A DNA stretch of 54,972 nucleotides, taken from contig JAUNVP010000018.1 in assembly GCA_030537615.1 (NCBI GenBank), positions 1 to 54,972 of the forward strand. The letters run 5' to 3'. This DNA is from Actinomycetaceae bacterium (GTDB taxonomy: Bacteria; Actinomycetota; Actinomycetes; Actinomycetales; Actinomycetaceae). Within the stretch, counting starts at the first letter, position 1. Every line of letters begins with the position of its first letter. Both the position numbers and the translations under genes were made by a program. The notes beneath the pieces were generated by a model. The model did not search any database, was not told the DNA's origin, and was given only the letters and a program-made list of their open reading frames with translations. Shown piece after piece: positions 28,709 through 38,650 of the stretch.

Positions 28709-30136
28709 ATGTTTGAGTCCGCGCAACAAGCTCTCGAATACGTTGAGAGCGAGAACATTCAGTTTATCGACGTTCGCTTTTGTGACCTTCCCGGAGTGCA
28801 ACAACACTTCACGATTCCCGCATCACAGCTTAAAGATGCCCTCGACAACGGACTCATGTTTGACGGTTCCTCAATTCGGGGATTCGTTGAGATCCACGAA
28901 TCCGATATGAAGCTGATTCCCGATATTACTTCGGCCTACCTCGATCCGTTTCGCACACAACCGACGCTCAACATTAATTTCTCGATCGTCGACCCTTTCA
29001 CTGACGAGCCGTTTTCTCGCGATCCGCGGCAAGTGGCGGTGAAAGCAGAGGACTTTCTGCGTTCCACGGGGATTGCTGATACCTGTTTCGTGGGGGCGGA
29101 GGCCGAGTTTTACGTATTTGATGGGATTCGTTATCAAACCAAGCCGCACGAGACTTTCTTCTCGATTGATTCCCACGAAGGCCACTGGAACTCCGGACGA
29201 AAGTCGGATGATGAGTTCCACAATCTCGGACACACGGTTCCTGCTAAGGGCGGCTACTTTCCGGTGGCGCCACTCGACGGGCAAACCGAGTTGCGCGATC
29301 TCATTTCACAACTGCTTGATGGTGCCGGGCTGACAGTGGAAAGGGCTCACCACGAGGTCGGTTCGGGTGGCCAGCAAGAGATTAACTACCGATTTGCATC
29401 GCTCAAAACGGCTGGCGATGACATGCTCAAATTCAAGTACATTGTCAAGAATGCTGCCGATGCAGTGGGACAGTCTGCGACCTTCATGCCGAAACCTCTT
29501 GCCGGCGATAATGGTTCAGGTATGCACTGTCACCTGTCACTGTGGAAGAACGGAGAGCCGCTTTTCTATGATGAACGCGGCTACGGGTCGCTTTCTGACA
29601 CAGCTCGCTGGTTTATCGGTGGCCTCTTACGACATGCTCCGGCGCTCTTGGCATTCACGAATCCGTCGATCAACTCATATCGGCGACTGGTGCCTGGCTT
29701 CGAAGCGCCTATTAACCTCGTCTATTCAGCGCGAAATCGTTCCGCATGTATCCGGGTACCGGTGACGGGGACATCTCCAAAAGCTAAACGCATCGAATAC
29801 CGCGTACCCGATCCGTCGGCTAATCCCTATCTGGCCTTCGCCGCTTGTTTGATGGCTGGGATCGACGGTATTCGAGGTCGGATTGAGCCGCCCGAACCAA
29901 TTGATAAAGACCTCTATGAACTACCTCCCGCCGAGTACGAGGACATCGAAAAATTACCGGCTTCTCTTGAGGCAGCCCTCAACGCTCTGAGGGAAGATCA
30001 TGACTTCCTCCTCGAAGGCGACGTATTTACTGAGGACCTCATCGATGCATGGATTGAATACAAAGAAACCCACGAGGTAGCTCCGATGCGAGTGTACCCC
30101 CATCCGTTTGAGTTTGAGTTGTACTACAACCTCTAG
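28709..30136 (+). CDS. glnA: Glutamine synthetase type I
   Basis: Makes glutamine from glutamate, ammonia and ATP. The 475-residue GlnA has [29 protein letters not shown] and the ATP-site [17 protein letters not shown]. The loop KDLYELPP contains Tyr403 at the adenylylation position of GS I-beta enzymes, so control by a GlnE-type adenylyltransferase is likely; none is in the window. GGAAGG lies 7 nt before the ATG. It converges on ogt with 27 nt between stops. Confidence 0.97.
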   Translation: MFESAQQALEYVESENIQFIDVRFCDLPGVQQHFTIPASQLKDALDNGLMFDGSSIRGFVEIHESDMKLIPDITSAYLDPFRTQPTLNINFSIVDPFTDEPFSRDPRQVAVKAEDFLRSTGIADTCFVGAEAEFYVFDGIRYQTKPHETFFSIDSHEGHWNSGRKSDDEFHNLGHTVPAKGGYFPVAPLDGQTELRDLISQLLDGAGLTVERAHHEVGSGGQQEINYRFASLKTAGDDMLKFKYIVKNAADAVGQSATFMPKPLAGDNGSGMHCHLSLWKNGEPLFYDERGYGSLSDTARWFIGGLLRHAPALLAFTNPSINSYRRLVPGFEAPINLVYSARNRSACIRVPVTGTSPKAKRIEYRVPDPSANPYLAFAACLMAGIDGIRGRIEPPEPIDKDLYELPPAEYEDIEKLPASLEAALNALREDHDFLLEGDVFTEDLIDAWIEYKETHEVAPMRVYPHPFEFELYYNL

Positions 30137-30163
30137 ACTGACTCGGACTCAGTGCACCCGTAA

Positions 30164-30694
30164 CTAAAGCGAGAAAATATCGAGCGAATCGTTGGTCTGC
30201 CCGTTGCGAATACTCAGTTGGCGATATTCCAATTGCAGTAAATAGCGCTTGCGGTCGAGCCCTCCGGCATAGCCGGTAATCGTTCCATCGGCACCGATGA
30301 CGCGATGGCAGGGCACGATAATCGATAGTGGATTGCGTCCCACTGCGCTTCCCACCGCGCGAGCAGCACCCGGCTTCCGCAGTGCACGAGCAATGTCACC
30401 GTAGGTTGTCGTATGGCCGTATGGAATGGTTTCAAGTTCTCGCCACACGCGACTCGAAAATGTACTGTTGGGAAGGGAGTAGTTGATCGAGAACTCAGTT
30501 AAGGCACCGGAAAAGTAAGCGTGCAACTGATCGGCGGCTTCGGACAAGACTGAATCGGCGGGAGAAACCCAGATCCCCGTGTCGATCGTTGAGTCGGAGT
30601 CGTGCTCGAAGTACACTCCGACGAGTGCTTCGTCCTCAGCAACGAGGGTCAGCTCTCCCACCGGTGTCACCGTTAGCGTGTGTCGTAAAACCAT
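30164..30694 (-). CDS. ogt: Methylated-DNA-protein-cysteine methyltransferase
   Basis: Removes methyl groups from O6-methylguanine by suicide transfer to a cysteine. The 176-residue protein has the recognition helix (TTTYGDIARALRKPGAARAVGSAVGRN) and the active site IIVPCHRVIG with Cys129, followed by YAGGLDRKRYLLQLE. It stands alone, divergent from the acyl-CoA ligase gene. Ogt versus Ada C-domain naming is by length; there is no Ada regulatory domain. Confidence 0.94.
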   Translation of the reverse strand: MVLRHTLTVTPVGELTLVAEDEALVGVYFEHDSDSTIDTGIWVSPADSVLSEAADQLHAYFSGALTEFSINYSLPNSTFSSRVWRELETIPYGHTTTYGDIARALRKPGAARAVGSAVGRNPLSIIVPCHRVIGADGTITGYAGGLDRKRYLLQLEYRQLSIRNGQTNDSLDIFSL

Positions 30695-30857
30695 TCGGCC
30701 TCCTCCCCCGCTATTTTAGCGTGCCCGCAGTATCCCAACCGTTACGATACAAACGTACAAGAATGTACTGGACTACTAGGTGCAACCGTGTCACTGTGTG
30801 GGAAAATCACTATACGATCGGCACCGCGGATGCCAATTCACAGGCGAGGAGAACCTG

Positions 30858-32684
30858 ATGGAACGATACGGTAAACAACCAGTGTGGGGCACCCCATCGC
30901 GGATCACGGTTTCCACAGATCACACGGTATTTACCTTTCTGGAAGATCGCGCTCGACAATATCCCGATCACCCCGTTATTGAACGTCGCCGTGAGGTCGG
31001 CGGTTGGCAAAGCGTCTCCGCCAGTCAGCTACTGACAGAAGTCGATGAATGCGCGCGAGGCCTGATCGGTCTTGGTTTACAGCACGGTGACAAGATTTCC
31101 ATCATGTCGGCCACCCGACCGGAGTGGACCATCCTTGACCTTGCCGCACTCTCAATCGGTGTCATTGTTGTCCCGATCTATGAATCCGATTCTGTTTCAC
31201 AAATCGAGTTCATCACGACGGATGCTGAGCCGACGATCGTGATTTGCGATACCCATGCCAGAACTCAGCTTGTTGAACATGCCGCAGGCCCATCGGTCAA
31301 GCGGGTTCTGTCGTTGGAATCCGGTGCCATGCGCACGATTTCCCAGGCTGGTTTGACAGTGACAGATAAAGAGCTTCGTAAACGACGCGACGCTCTTGAC
31401 ATTGATTGTTTGGCCACTGTCATTTACACGTCGGGAACGACGGGCACACCAAAGGGAGTCATGCTCACGCATCGCAATTTCGTCGAGACGGTCTACAGCT
31501 TGCGCGATGTGGTTCCAGAAATTCTCTTGTCAAAGAAGACGCGTTTTCTTCTCTTTCTGCCTCTCGCGCACGTGTTTGCTCGGTTCGTTCAGATCGCCAT
31601 CCTCTACGGTCGCGGGGTCTTTGCGCATACCTCCGATACGCGAAACCTCCTCGGGGATATTGATAGTTTCCAGCCGTCCGTTCTTCTTCTTGTTCCTCGC
31701 GTGCTTGAGAAGGTTTACAACGCGGCGGAAGCTAAAGCGGGGAAGGGAGCTAAGCGCAAGCTATTCCGATGGGCAGCAAAACGATCAATTCGCTACTCCC
31801 AAGCGTTGGAAACGAAACTGGGGCCAAGTGCACAGTTGCGTCGAGAACATGCTCTCGCCCACCGATTAGTTTTGAATAAGGTGAGGAAGGCGCTCGGGCC
31901 CAATATGCGGCACATTGTTTCCGGTGGGGCGCCGCTATCCCCGACGCTCGGACACTTCTATCGCGGAGTTGGTTTCACCGTTCTTGAAGGATGGGGGCTG
32001 TCCGAAACCACGGGTCCATTGACGCTCACGCCTCCGGGCGACGTCCGCATCGGCACCGTCGGACGAGTGTTACCGGGGAACCGGCTGACGCTCACCGAGG
32101 AAGGTGAGGTACTCGTCCAAGGATGCGCGGTCACTCCCGGATACTTCAACGATCCACAAGCAACCGAGGACGCCTTCGAAGATGGGTGGTTCAAGACCGG
32201 TGACCAGGGACAGTTTGACCGGAAAGGCAATCTGACAATTACCGGTCGAGTCAAGGATCTCATCGTTACTGCTGGCGGAAAAAACGTCTCCCCCGCGGCG
32301 CTTGAAGAATCACTCGTAACCCATCCGCTAGTGTCACACGTCGTCGTGGTTGGCGATCAACGCCCGTACATCGGAGCGCTCGTTACCCTCGATGCCGAAA
32401 TGCTCCCTACCTGGCTGAAGAATCACGACCTTGAACCGATGGATGTCGCACGTGCCGCTATCGAACCGCGGGTGATCGAATCGTTGACACGGGCCATTAA
32501 GAAATCGAACAAAGCGGTCTCGCGGGCCGAGTCCATTCGGAGATTCCGTATTGTTAATACCGAGTTCACAGTGGACAACGGATATCTCACTCCGTCAATG
32601 AAGCTCAAGCGCGCCAAGGTGGCGAGCGATTTTGCGGACGAAATCGACGCTATTTACGGAGAAGACTCGCACCCGGTGGAGTAG
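30858..32684 (+). CDS. fadD: Long-chain fatty acid-CoA ligase (AMP-binding)
   Basis: Activates fatty acids to acyl-CoA through an acyl-adenylate. The 608-residue enzyme has the P-loop-like IYTSGTTGTPKGVMLTH, GGAPLSPTLGHFYRGVG, GWGLSETTGP and C-terminal GRVKDLIVTAGGKNVSP, in the layout of FadD15-type actinobacterial synthetases. The start at 30858 has AGGAG 7 nt upstream. It is 17 nt ahead of a short-chain dehydrogenase, probably co-transcribed. True substrate chain length is not readable from sequence. Confidence 0.9.
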   Translation: MERYGKQPVWGTPSRITVSTDHTVFTFLEDRARQYPDHPVIERRREVGGWQSVSASQLLTEVDECARGLIGLGLQHGDKISIMSATRPEWTILDLAALSIGVIVVPIYESDSVSQIEFITTDAEPTIVICDTHARTQLVEHAAGPSVKRVLSLESGAMRTISQAGLTVTDKELRKRRDALDIDCLATVIYTSGTTGTPKGVMLTHRNFVETVYSLRDVVPEILLSKKTRFLLFLPLAHVFARFVQIAILYGRGVFAHTSDTRNLLGDIDSFQPSVLLLVPRVLEKVYNAAEAKAGKGAKRKLFRWAAKRSIRYSQALETKLGPSAQLRREHALAHRLVLNKVRKALGPNMRHIVSGGAPLSPTLGHFYRGVGFTVLEGWGLSETTGPLTLTPPGDVRIGTVGRVLPGNRLTLTEEGEVLVQGCAVTPGYFNDPQATEDAFEDGWFKTGDQGQFDRKGNLTITGRVKDLIVTAGGKNVSPAALEESLVTHPLVSHVVVVGDQRPYIGALVTLDAEMLPTWLKNHDLEPMDVARAAIEPRVIESLTRAIKKSNKAVSRAESIRRFRIVNTEFTVDNGYLTPSMKLKRAKVASDFADEIDAIYGEDSHPVE

Positions 32685-32701
32685 GGAAAAGAAAGGGAAG
32701 T

Positions 32702-33379
32702 ATGACACGCAAAACGGTTCTCGTTACCGGAGGAAGCCGCGGCATCGGCCGCGCAATATGCGATGAGTTGAGCGGAGATTATCATCTGCTTGTGGGTGGC
32801 ACGTCCAGCCAGTCTGTTGGATCTGTGGTTGCCGAACTCCACAGTGCCGAGCCTTTTGTTTGTGATCTCACGCAACCCGACGAACTGCAGAAGGCTGTTG
32901 CGCGAATCTCTCACCTCGATGCAATCGTGCTCAACGCGGGTATGGCTTTTTCCAGCACCATAGCGTCGACCGATCATGCAGACTGGCAACGCATGCTGGG
33001 CTTGAATGTCATTGCTCAAGCCGATCTGATTCGCATGACACTTCCGTTACTTCGCGAGTCTCGTGGTCAAGTGGTGGCGATTAACTCGGGAGCCGGTTTT
33101 CATTCGGGTATCGGTTCGGGACCGTACGCAGCCTCGAAGTTCGCGTTGCGAGCACTGACTGATGCACTCCGCGAAGAAGAGCGCGGAACGGTCCGGGTGT
33201 CATCAATCCACCCCGGTCGAGTTGACACCGATATGCAGGTAGAGCTGCAGACTGCGGCCGGGCGAACCTATCGTCCGTCAGATCATCTCAAACCGTATTC
33301 GATTGCCCGCGTGGTTCGAACCGTGTTGGAGGCTCCGGAAGACGGAACAGTTGAAGTTGTCTCGGTACGGCCTATTTGA
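32702..33379 (+). CDS. Short-chain dehydrogenase/reductase
   Basis: The 225-residue classical SDR has the cofactor motif [11 protein letters not shown] (9-19), the LNAG motif (77-80), and catalytic Ser129, Tyr142 and Lys146 (PYAASK). It is slightly short for the family (about 250), lacking length in the coenzyme-proximal helices. Ribosome site GGGAAG precedes the ATG. Downstream of fadD by 17 nt, which hints at a lipid or acyl substrate, but this is inference. It overlaps the convergent end of uvrA by 8 nt. Confidence 0.88.
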   Translation: MTRKTVLVTGGSRGIGRAICDELSGDYHLLVGGTSSQSVGSVVAELHSAEPFVCDLTQPDELQKAVARISHLDAIVLNAGMAFSSTIASTDHADWQRMLGLNVIAQADLIRMTLPLLRESRGQVVAINSGAGFHSGIGSGPYAASKFALRALTDALREEERGTVRVSSIHPGRVDTDMQVELQTAAGRTYRPSDHLKPYSIARVVRTVLEAPEDGTVEVVSVRPI

Positions 33380-36227
33380 GCTCGATTGTTGATTCGGCGA
33401 GGACTGAGCTCAGATACTGTCCGGTTATTGAGTCCTCGACGTGTGCAACGTCTTCTGGGGAGCCTTCTGCCATAATGCGCCCTCCCCCGGAACCACCTTC
33501 AGGCCCCATATCGATAATCCAATCGGCACTCTTGATGACATCTAGATTATGTTCGATAACGATGACGGTGTTGCCCTTGTCAACAAGTCCTTGAAGGACA
33601 AGAAGTAGTTTACGAATGTCTTCGGAGTGCAAGCCGGTCGTTGGTTCGTCGAGGACGTACACTGTTCGCCCTCGGGAACGTTTTTGAAGCTCGGAGGCAA
33701 GTTTGACTCGCTGAGCTTCGCCACCGGACAGGGTAGTTGCCGATTGCCCGAGGCGAACATAGCCAAGCCCAACGCTGACAAGAGTATTAAGATGCCGCGC
33801 AATGCGTGGGATGTGCTCAAAAAACTCAGCCGCTTGAGCGATCGGCATATCAAGGATCTCGGCTACGTTCTTACCCTTGTATTCCACTTCGAGGGTCTCG
33901 CGATTGTACCGCTGGCCGTGGCACACTTCGCACGGGACGTAAACGTCGGGGAGGAAGTTCATCTCAATCTTGAGAGTGCCATCTCCTTTACAAGCCTCGC
34001 ATCGTCCACCCTTGACGTTGAAGGAGAACCGCCCGGGTTTGTAGCCGCGAACTTTCGATTCTTCAGTGGTGGCAAATAGTTGCCGCACAACATCCCAGAC
34101 ACCGGTGTAGGTAGCGGGATTTGACCGGGGCGTGCGTCCAATGGGCGATTGATCGACGTGAACAACCTTATCGAGTTCTTCGAGGCCGGAAACGCTTCGA
34201 TGGCGCCCCGGAACGATCCGTGCGCCATTGAGTCTCGACGCGAGTGATCGATAGAGGATTGAGTTGACGAGCGTTGATTTTCCTGAGCCTGATACACCCG
34301 TCACCGCGATAAATAAACCGAGCGGAAAGTTGACGGTAATATTCTGCAGATTGTTTTCCCTCGCCCCCTTGACAGTGAGTTGACGTTGTGGATCAACGGC
34401 ACGACGAGTCGCAGGGAGGGCGATTTCTTTTCTGCCCGAAATATAATCACCGGTTACCGAGCGCCGGTTGGTTTTGAGGTCGTGCAATGTGCCCGAGTGG
34501 ACAATTTCACCCCCGTGCTCCCCCGCTCCGGGCCCAATATCGACAATCCAGTCGGCACTGGCAATAGTCTCTTCGTCGTGTTCGACAACGATGAGCGTAT
34601 TTCCCAGATCCCTTAGCCTGAGAAGGGTGTCAATGAGCCGTCGATTATCGCGCTGGTGAAGTCCAATAGAGGGCTCGTCAAGGACATAGAGCACTCCGAC
34701 GAGTCCCGAGCCGATCTGAGTTGCCAAACGAATTCGTTGGGCTTCTCCGCCCGACAGGGTCCCTGCTGAGCGTGCCAACGTCAAATAGTTAAGACCTACG
34801 TCGACGAGGAAGTTGAGACGCGCGAGAATCTCGACGAGCACTGGGCGAGCAATCGTCTGTGCACGTCCTTCCAGCTCAATGTTTGTGAGAAAATCGCGGG
34901 CTTCGAGTACCGAAAGCCCAGAAAGCTCCGCGATCGATAGGCCACCGATCTTGACTGCTAGGACTTCAGGTTTGAGTCGCGCTCCGTGGCAGGTAGGGCA
35001 CGGAATCTCGCGCATATAGGAGTTCAGGCGTTCGAGTTGATTCTCTGATTCAGTTTCCGACCGTTTACGTTCAATGTAATTGACCGCACCTTCAAAACCG
35101 GTGGTATATGACCGTTCTCTGCCCCAGCGGTTCCGAAAACGAACGTGAACTTCGTAATCCTTGCCATATAGCACCGCGTCGCGGACTTTCTTGGGAAGTT
35201 TCTTCCACGGAGTATCGAGAGAAAACCCCAACTCTTTACCAAGTGCTTTGAGCAGATTGCGATGGTACTTGTTGTTCGCCGTCCACGGAGCGACGGCTCC
35301 TTCGGCAAGCGATACGTCCTCATCGGGAATCACCAGGTCGGGATCGACTTCGAGGCGCGATCCAATACCGGTACACGTCGGACAGGCACCGTACGGAGCG
35401 TTAAAAGAGAAGGTCCGTGGTTCGATTTCTTCGAGCATCAGTGGGTGATCGTTGGGACAGGCGCGTTTTTCTGAATAGCGTCGAAAACGCTGAGGATCAT
35501 CCCTGTCAAGATTCGGAAATTCCGTAACGACAATTCCATCGGTGAGCTCGAGTGCGGTTTCTACCGAATCTGTCAACCGCTGTCGTATCCCTTCGCGGAT
35601 CACCAAACGATCGACGACGACGTCAATATCGTGTTTCAGTTGTTTTTCTAGCGCCGGTACATTATCGAGAAGGAGTTGTTCCCCGTCGACGATGACGCGT
35701 CCGAAACCCTTCTGTCTCAGATCGTCAAACAGGTCGGCGTACTCTCCCTTACGTCCTCGTACCATGGGAGCGAGGACGTGGAATCTCGTTCCTTCCTCAA
35801 GTTGAAGGATCGAATCGACGATTTGCTGCGGAGTCTGCGCAGTAATGCGCTCCCCACACACAGGACAGTGTGCGATTCCGGCACGCGCATAGAGTAAGCG
35901 CAAGTAGTCGTGGATCTCGGTAATCGTTCCCACAGTTGAGCGAGGGTTGCGCGAGGTTGATTTTTGATCGATGGATACTGCCGGTGACAAGCCTTCAATG
36001 AAATCAACATCGGGCTTATCCATCTGACCGAGAAACTGACGGGCATACGATGACAGCGATTCGACATACCGGCGCTGCCCTTCAGCGAAAATTGTGTCAA
36101 ACGCAAGAGAAGACTTACCGGAACCGGACAGGCCCGTAAAGACAATCATCGCGTCTCTCGGTAAGTCGAGATCAACGCTCTTCAGATTATGCTGGCGTGC
36201 CCCGCGGACAATGATCGAATCGTTCAC
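33372..36227 (-). CDS. uvrA: Excinuclease ABC subunit A
   Basis: The 951-residue damage sensor of nucleotide excision repair has two ABC ATPase halves: [16 protein letters not shown] and [15 protein letters not shown] Walker A sites, two signature LSGGEAQR motifs, and Zn modules ([27 protein letters not shown] with [10 protein letters not shown]). The start is GTG. A LexA-type box 31 nt upstream suggests SOS control. It is separate from uvrB (42322-44397) and uvrC (26542-28539). Confidence 0.97.
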   Translation of the reverse strand: MNDSIIVRGARQHNLKSVDLDLPRDAMIVFTGLSGSGKSSLAFDTIFAEGQRRYVESLSSYARQFLGQMDKPDVDFIEGLSPAVSIDQKSTSRNPRSTVGTITEIHDYLRLLYARAGIAHCPVCGERITAQTPQQIVDSILQLEEGTRFHVLAPMVRGRKGEYADLFDDLRQKGFGRVIVDGEQLLLDNVPALEKQLKHDIDVVVDRLVIREGIRQRLTDSVETALELTDGIVVTEFPNLDRDDPQRFRRYSEKRACPNDHPLMLEEIEPRTFSFNAPYGACPTCTGIGSRLEVDPDLVIPDEDVSLAEGAVAPWTANNKYHRNLLKALGKELGFSLDTPWKKLPKKVRDAVLYGKDYEVHVRFRNRWGRERSYTTGFEGAVNYIERKRSETESENQLERLNSYMREIPCPTCHGARLKPEVLAVKIGGLSIAELSGLSVLEARDFLTNIELEGRAQTIARPVLVEILARLNFLVDVGLNYLTLARSAGTLSGGEAQRIRLATQIGSGLVGVLYVLDEPSIGLHQRDNRRLIDTLLRLRDLGNTLIVVEHDEETIASADWIVDIGPGAGEHGGEIVHSGTLHDLKTNRRSVTGDYISGRKEIALPATRRAVDPQRQLTVKGARENNLQNITVNFPLGLFIAVTGVSGSGKSTLVNSILYRSLASRLNGARIVPGRHRSVSGLEELDKVVHVDQSPIGRTPRSNPATYTGVWDVVRQLFATTEESKVRGYKPGRFSFNVKGGRCEACKGDGTLKIEMNFLPDVYVPCEVCHGQRYNRETLEVEYKGKNVAEILDMPIAQAAEFFEHIPRIARHLNTLVSVGLGYVRLGQSATTLSGGEAQRVKLASELQKRSRGRTVYVLDEPTTGLHSEDIRKLLLVLQGLVDKGNTVIVIEHNLDVIKSADWIIDMGPEGGSGGGRIMAEGSPEDVAHVEDSITGQYLSSVLAESTIELK

Positions 36228-36257
36228 TCCTCCACTCTAAGGACAATTTACGAATTC

Positions 36258-36271
36258 CGCACATCTGTTCG
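36258..36271. promoter_or_regulatory. LexA (SOS) box upstream of uvrA
   Basis: On the minus strand the sequence reads CGAACAGATGTGCG, matching the Gram-positive LexA consensus CGAAC-N4-GTTCG at nine of ten defined positions. It stands 31-44 nt before the uvrA start. uvrA is a classic SOS gene in actinobacteria, so this site is credible. Confidence 0.75.
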
Positions 36272-36356
36272 AATGGAGTGCACCACAGATTTCTTCTACT
36301 CTCCACTTCCATCTCCACCAATAGACACCTTCGGAAGTCTGTGCGTGGAACAAGTG

Positions 36357-36384
36357 CATAATTGTGCTATTAAGTCCATAATTG
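36357..36384 (+). promoter_or_regulatory. Direct repeats before the YciI-like gene
   Basis: CATAATTG occurs at 36357-36364 and again at 36377-36384, 20 bp apart (two helical turns), ending 4 nt before the ATG. They may be an operator or chance AT-rich sequence in a GC-rich neighbourhood. No regulator is known. Confidence 0.3.
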
Positions 36385-36388
36385 GGAC

Positions 36389-36718
36389 ATGCGTACTTAT
36401 GCTGTGACCTATGAATATGAACCTGAACTGCTATCCCTGATCGATAACTGGCGTCCTGCTCACCGCACCTATTTGAGAAAACTGGAAAAAGAGGGTTTGC
36501 TCTTTTCTTCCGGCCACTTGCGTGATCTCAAATTCAGAGGAGCACTTCTTATTATGCGTACGGATAGTGCGCAACAGGCTCGCGAACTCCTTGAAGAAGA
36601 CCCATTCTTCGTCCACGGACTTGTCACAAATATCGATGTTAAAGAATGGGAACCAACGATTGGTGATCTAGCCGAGCGTTTCGATACGGTCGTCGATTTC
36701 CCAATTTCCAACCCGTAA
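36389..36718 (+). CDS. YciI-like (YCII-related domain) protein
   Basis: A 109-residue protein with the ferredoxin-like YCII fold: TYAVTYEYEPELLSLIDNWRPAHRTYLRKLEKEGLLFSSG then ELLEEDPFFVHGLVTNIDVKEW, including the conserved E-D-P-F. The His in PAHRTYL is at the position of a proposed catalytic residue of the family. Biochemical role unknown, possibly a small dehalogenase-like or hydrolase-like enzyme. It stands alone with its own upstream region. Confidence 0.85.
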   Translation: MRTYAVTYEYEPELLSLIDNWRPAHRTYLRKLEKEGLLFSSGHLRDLKFRGALLIMRTDSAQQARELLEEDPFFVHGLVTNIDVKEWEPTIGDLAERFDTVVDFPISNP

Positions 36719-36727
36719 TACACCGCG

Positions 36728-36755
36728 TCCGAACACGTCTGTTCACATGTTCGGA
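36728..36755. terminator. Hairpin between convergent yciI-like and hydrolase genes
   Basis: TCCGAACA (36728-36735) pairs with TGTTCGGA (36748-36755) around a 12-nt loop, 10 nt after the yciI-like stop. The T-run is weak. Probably a shared terminator for the two convergent genes. Confidence 0.5.
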
Positions 36756-36797
36756 TCATCGCTATTTCCTCAGCATAGAGGCGCCGAGAGCGAGCGC

Positions 36798-37583
36798 CTA
36801 TACTGATTCAAGTCCGCTGAGGAGTGCGGTCGCCACCTGCTCCGGTTGTTCGACAGCCGCCATGTGGGCAGCATCGGAGATGAAACTCGTGGTTACCGAA
36901 GGACACGGACCTGCTGCGATGTTTTCGGCAAGTTCACGAGCATCGTGCGGTGGGAGGGACTGATCGTATTCGGCGTGAATTATTCGCACTGGCACCGAGA
37001 TTGTCTGTAAGCCAGGGCGATTGTCCATGGATGCGATCACTTCACAGCACTGCGCATACCCCTCATCCTGGCAGGCAACAAAGGTTGTGCGTGTTCGCTC
37101 AACTCGGTAATCATTGTCGGCAAGGAAACGCTCGGTGTACCAACGCTTAAGAGTGGCTTCGACGAGACTTTGGGTGCCGTGGGCGCGCACGTTCGTAGCC
37201 TTCGCTGTCCAGTCCGACGGCGGCAGAATAACCGGTCCTGAACACATCATCGTCATTGATTGAATCCGCTCTGGGTGATTAATCGCCATCCATAGCGACA
37301 TCATTCCACCGAGTGATAGACCGGCAATATGGAAACGGTCAAACCCCGCGTCGGTGGCTGTCGCGAGAATTGACTCGCCCAGATCATCAACTGTTGCAGG
37401 ACCATCAACATTCAAGAGTTCTGAAAGTCCGTGACCTGGGAAATCGTAACGCAATACGCGATAGTTGCTGAGCGCGGGCAAGATTTCATCCCACATGTGA
37501 CGATCGGAACCAAGTGACGAGCCGAGTACAAGGGGAGGGCCATCGATGGGGCCGGTGATTTCATAGCTGAGCACACGTGTCAT
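36798..37583 (-). CDS. Alpha/beta hydrolase, 3-oxoadipate enol-lactonase-like
   Basis: The 261-residue hydrolase begins MTRVLSYEITGPIDGPPLVLGSSLGSDRHMWD, with the nucleophile elbow HIAGLSLGGMMSLWMA, a late acid region (VRIIHAEYDQSLPP) and catalytic His in SDAAHMAAVEQPEQV. The overall pattern resembles PcaD-type lactonases, but no beta-ketoadipate genes lie nearby, so substrate is uncertain. I chose the ATG at 37583 over 37610 because homologues start at this point. It diverges from the SBF-family transporter gene. Confidence 0.82.
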   Translation of the reverse strand: MTRVLSYEITGPIDGPPLVLGSSLGSDRHMWDEILPALSNYRVLRYDFPGHGLSELLNVDGPATVDDLGESILATATDAGFDRFHIAGLSLGGMMSLWMAINHPERIQSMTMMCSGPVILPPSDWTAKATNVRAHGTQSLVEATLKRWYTERFLADNDYRVERTRTTFVACQDEGYAQCCEVIASMDNRPGLQTISVPVRIIHAEYDQSLPPHDARELAENIAAGPCPSVTTSFISDAAHMAAVEQPEQVATALLSGLESV

Positions 37584-37678
37584 ATGTCTACGGTAACGCA
37601 CCGTCAGCATTGAGGCTATAGCGTGAAGACTAACCGGTCATTCAGTCATTTTTCTATGTCTTGGGTAGGATAGCGGTC

Positions 37679-38650
37679 GTGAAGCTGTTACGTTTCGTCG
37701 ATCTGTTTATCGTTTCGATATTGCTGATTCTCGTTGTTGGGATTCTTGTCCCGATCCCTGCCGCGTGGATTGAGATGCTGACGACAACCGGCACGATCGC
37801 CGTCATGGTTCTCTTTCTCGTCTACGGTATGCGGTTGCGAACTATTGAGGTGTGGGAAGGCCTGAAGAATCTCAAACTCCAAGGAAGCGTATTCGTTTCG
37901 ACGTTCGTCGTTTTCCCACTGATCGGTATCGCTTTTCATGCTCTAGCGGTCCCGGTTCTCGGAGTTCATTTCGCGATGGGGTTGCTGTACTTGACGCTCC
38001 TTCCTTCAACGGTGCAGTCGTCAGTGTCATTCACTTCGATTGCCGGAGGGAATGTAGCGGGAGCAGTCTGCGCAGCAACGATTTCGAATATTTTGGGCAT
38101 GGCTGTCACTCCCCTACTTGTGATGGTCGTTATGGGAGCGTCGACGGGGGTCGGATGGCATTCGATTATTGACGTGCTGACCCAACTGCTCATCCCCTTC
38201 ATCATCGGACAGCTGCTTCAACCGAAGTTTGGCGACTGGGTGCGCGAGAACCGTTGGTTAACAAAGGCTGTTGATCGTGGAACGATTCTCATCGTTGTTG
38301 CCGCCGGAGTCGCTGGTGCCACGGCCCGCGGCTTGTGGTCCGACGTGACATGGATTGATGCTGTCCTCCTCGTCATCGCTTCCGGTATTCTCTTGGCAAT
38401 CATGATGTGGGGAACGTGGAGGGCGGGCAAGCTGCTGTCCCTTCCGCGAGAAGATTCCATTGCCTTACTCATGTGCGGGTCGAAGAAGTCCCTTGCAACT
38501 GGTTTACCGATGGCCGCGATCATTTTCCCGCCTCATGTTGTCGCGGCGGTCACCGTTCCCGTCATTGTCTTTCACCAGCTTCAACTGATGGTGGCTGCGG
38601 TGTTGGCTCGCCGGCTGTCTGTTGGACGTGGTACAGAAACTACCTGGTAG
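37679..38650 (+). CDS. SBF/bile acid:sodium symporter-like transporter (YfeH type)
   Basis: A hydrophobic protein of 323 residues with about ten membrane helices and family signatures: LVYGMRLRTIEVWEGLKN, LLPSTVQSSVSFTSIAGGNVAGAVCAATISNILG and LLMCGSKKSLATGLPMA. The YfeH/PF13593 branch has no settled substrate. I favour GTG at 37679 over TTG at 37661; neither has a strong ribosome site. It overlaps the convergent P-type ATPase gene by 11 nt. Confidence 0.85.
   Translation: MKLLRFVDLFIVSILLILVVGILVPIPAAWIEMLTTTGTIAVMVLFLVYGMRLRTIEVWEGLKNLKLQGSVFVSTFVVFPLIGIAFHALAVPVLGVHFAMGLLYLTLLPSTVQSSVSFTSIAGGNVAGAVCAATISNILGMAVTPLLVMVVMGASTGVGWHSIIDVLTQLLIPFIIGQLLQPKFGDWVRENRWLTKAVDRGTILIVVAAGVAGATARGLWSDVTWIDAVLLVIASGILLAIMMWGTWRAGKLLSLPREDSIALLMCGSKKSLATGLPMAAIIFPPHVVAAVTVPVIVFHQLQLMVAAVLARRLSVGRGTETTW

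Noticed and set aside
30753-30766. GTACA-agaa-TGTAC palindrome between ogt and fadD as operator
   Set aside because: Short and unsupported by any known regulator site; could be chance in an AT-rich promoter region.
36728-36755. Second LexA box in the TCCGAACA...TGTTCGGA repeat
   Set aside because: The spacing between half-sites is 12 nt rather than 4, and the site lies between two convergent gene ends.
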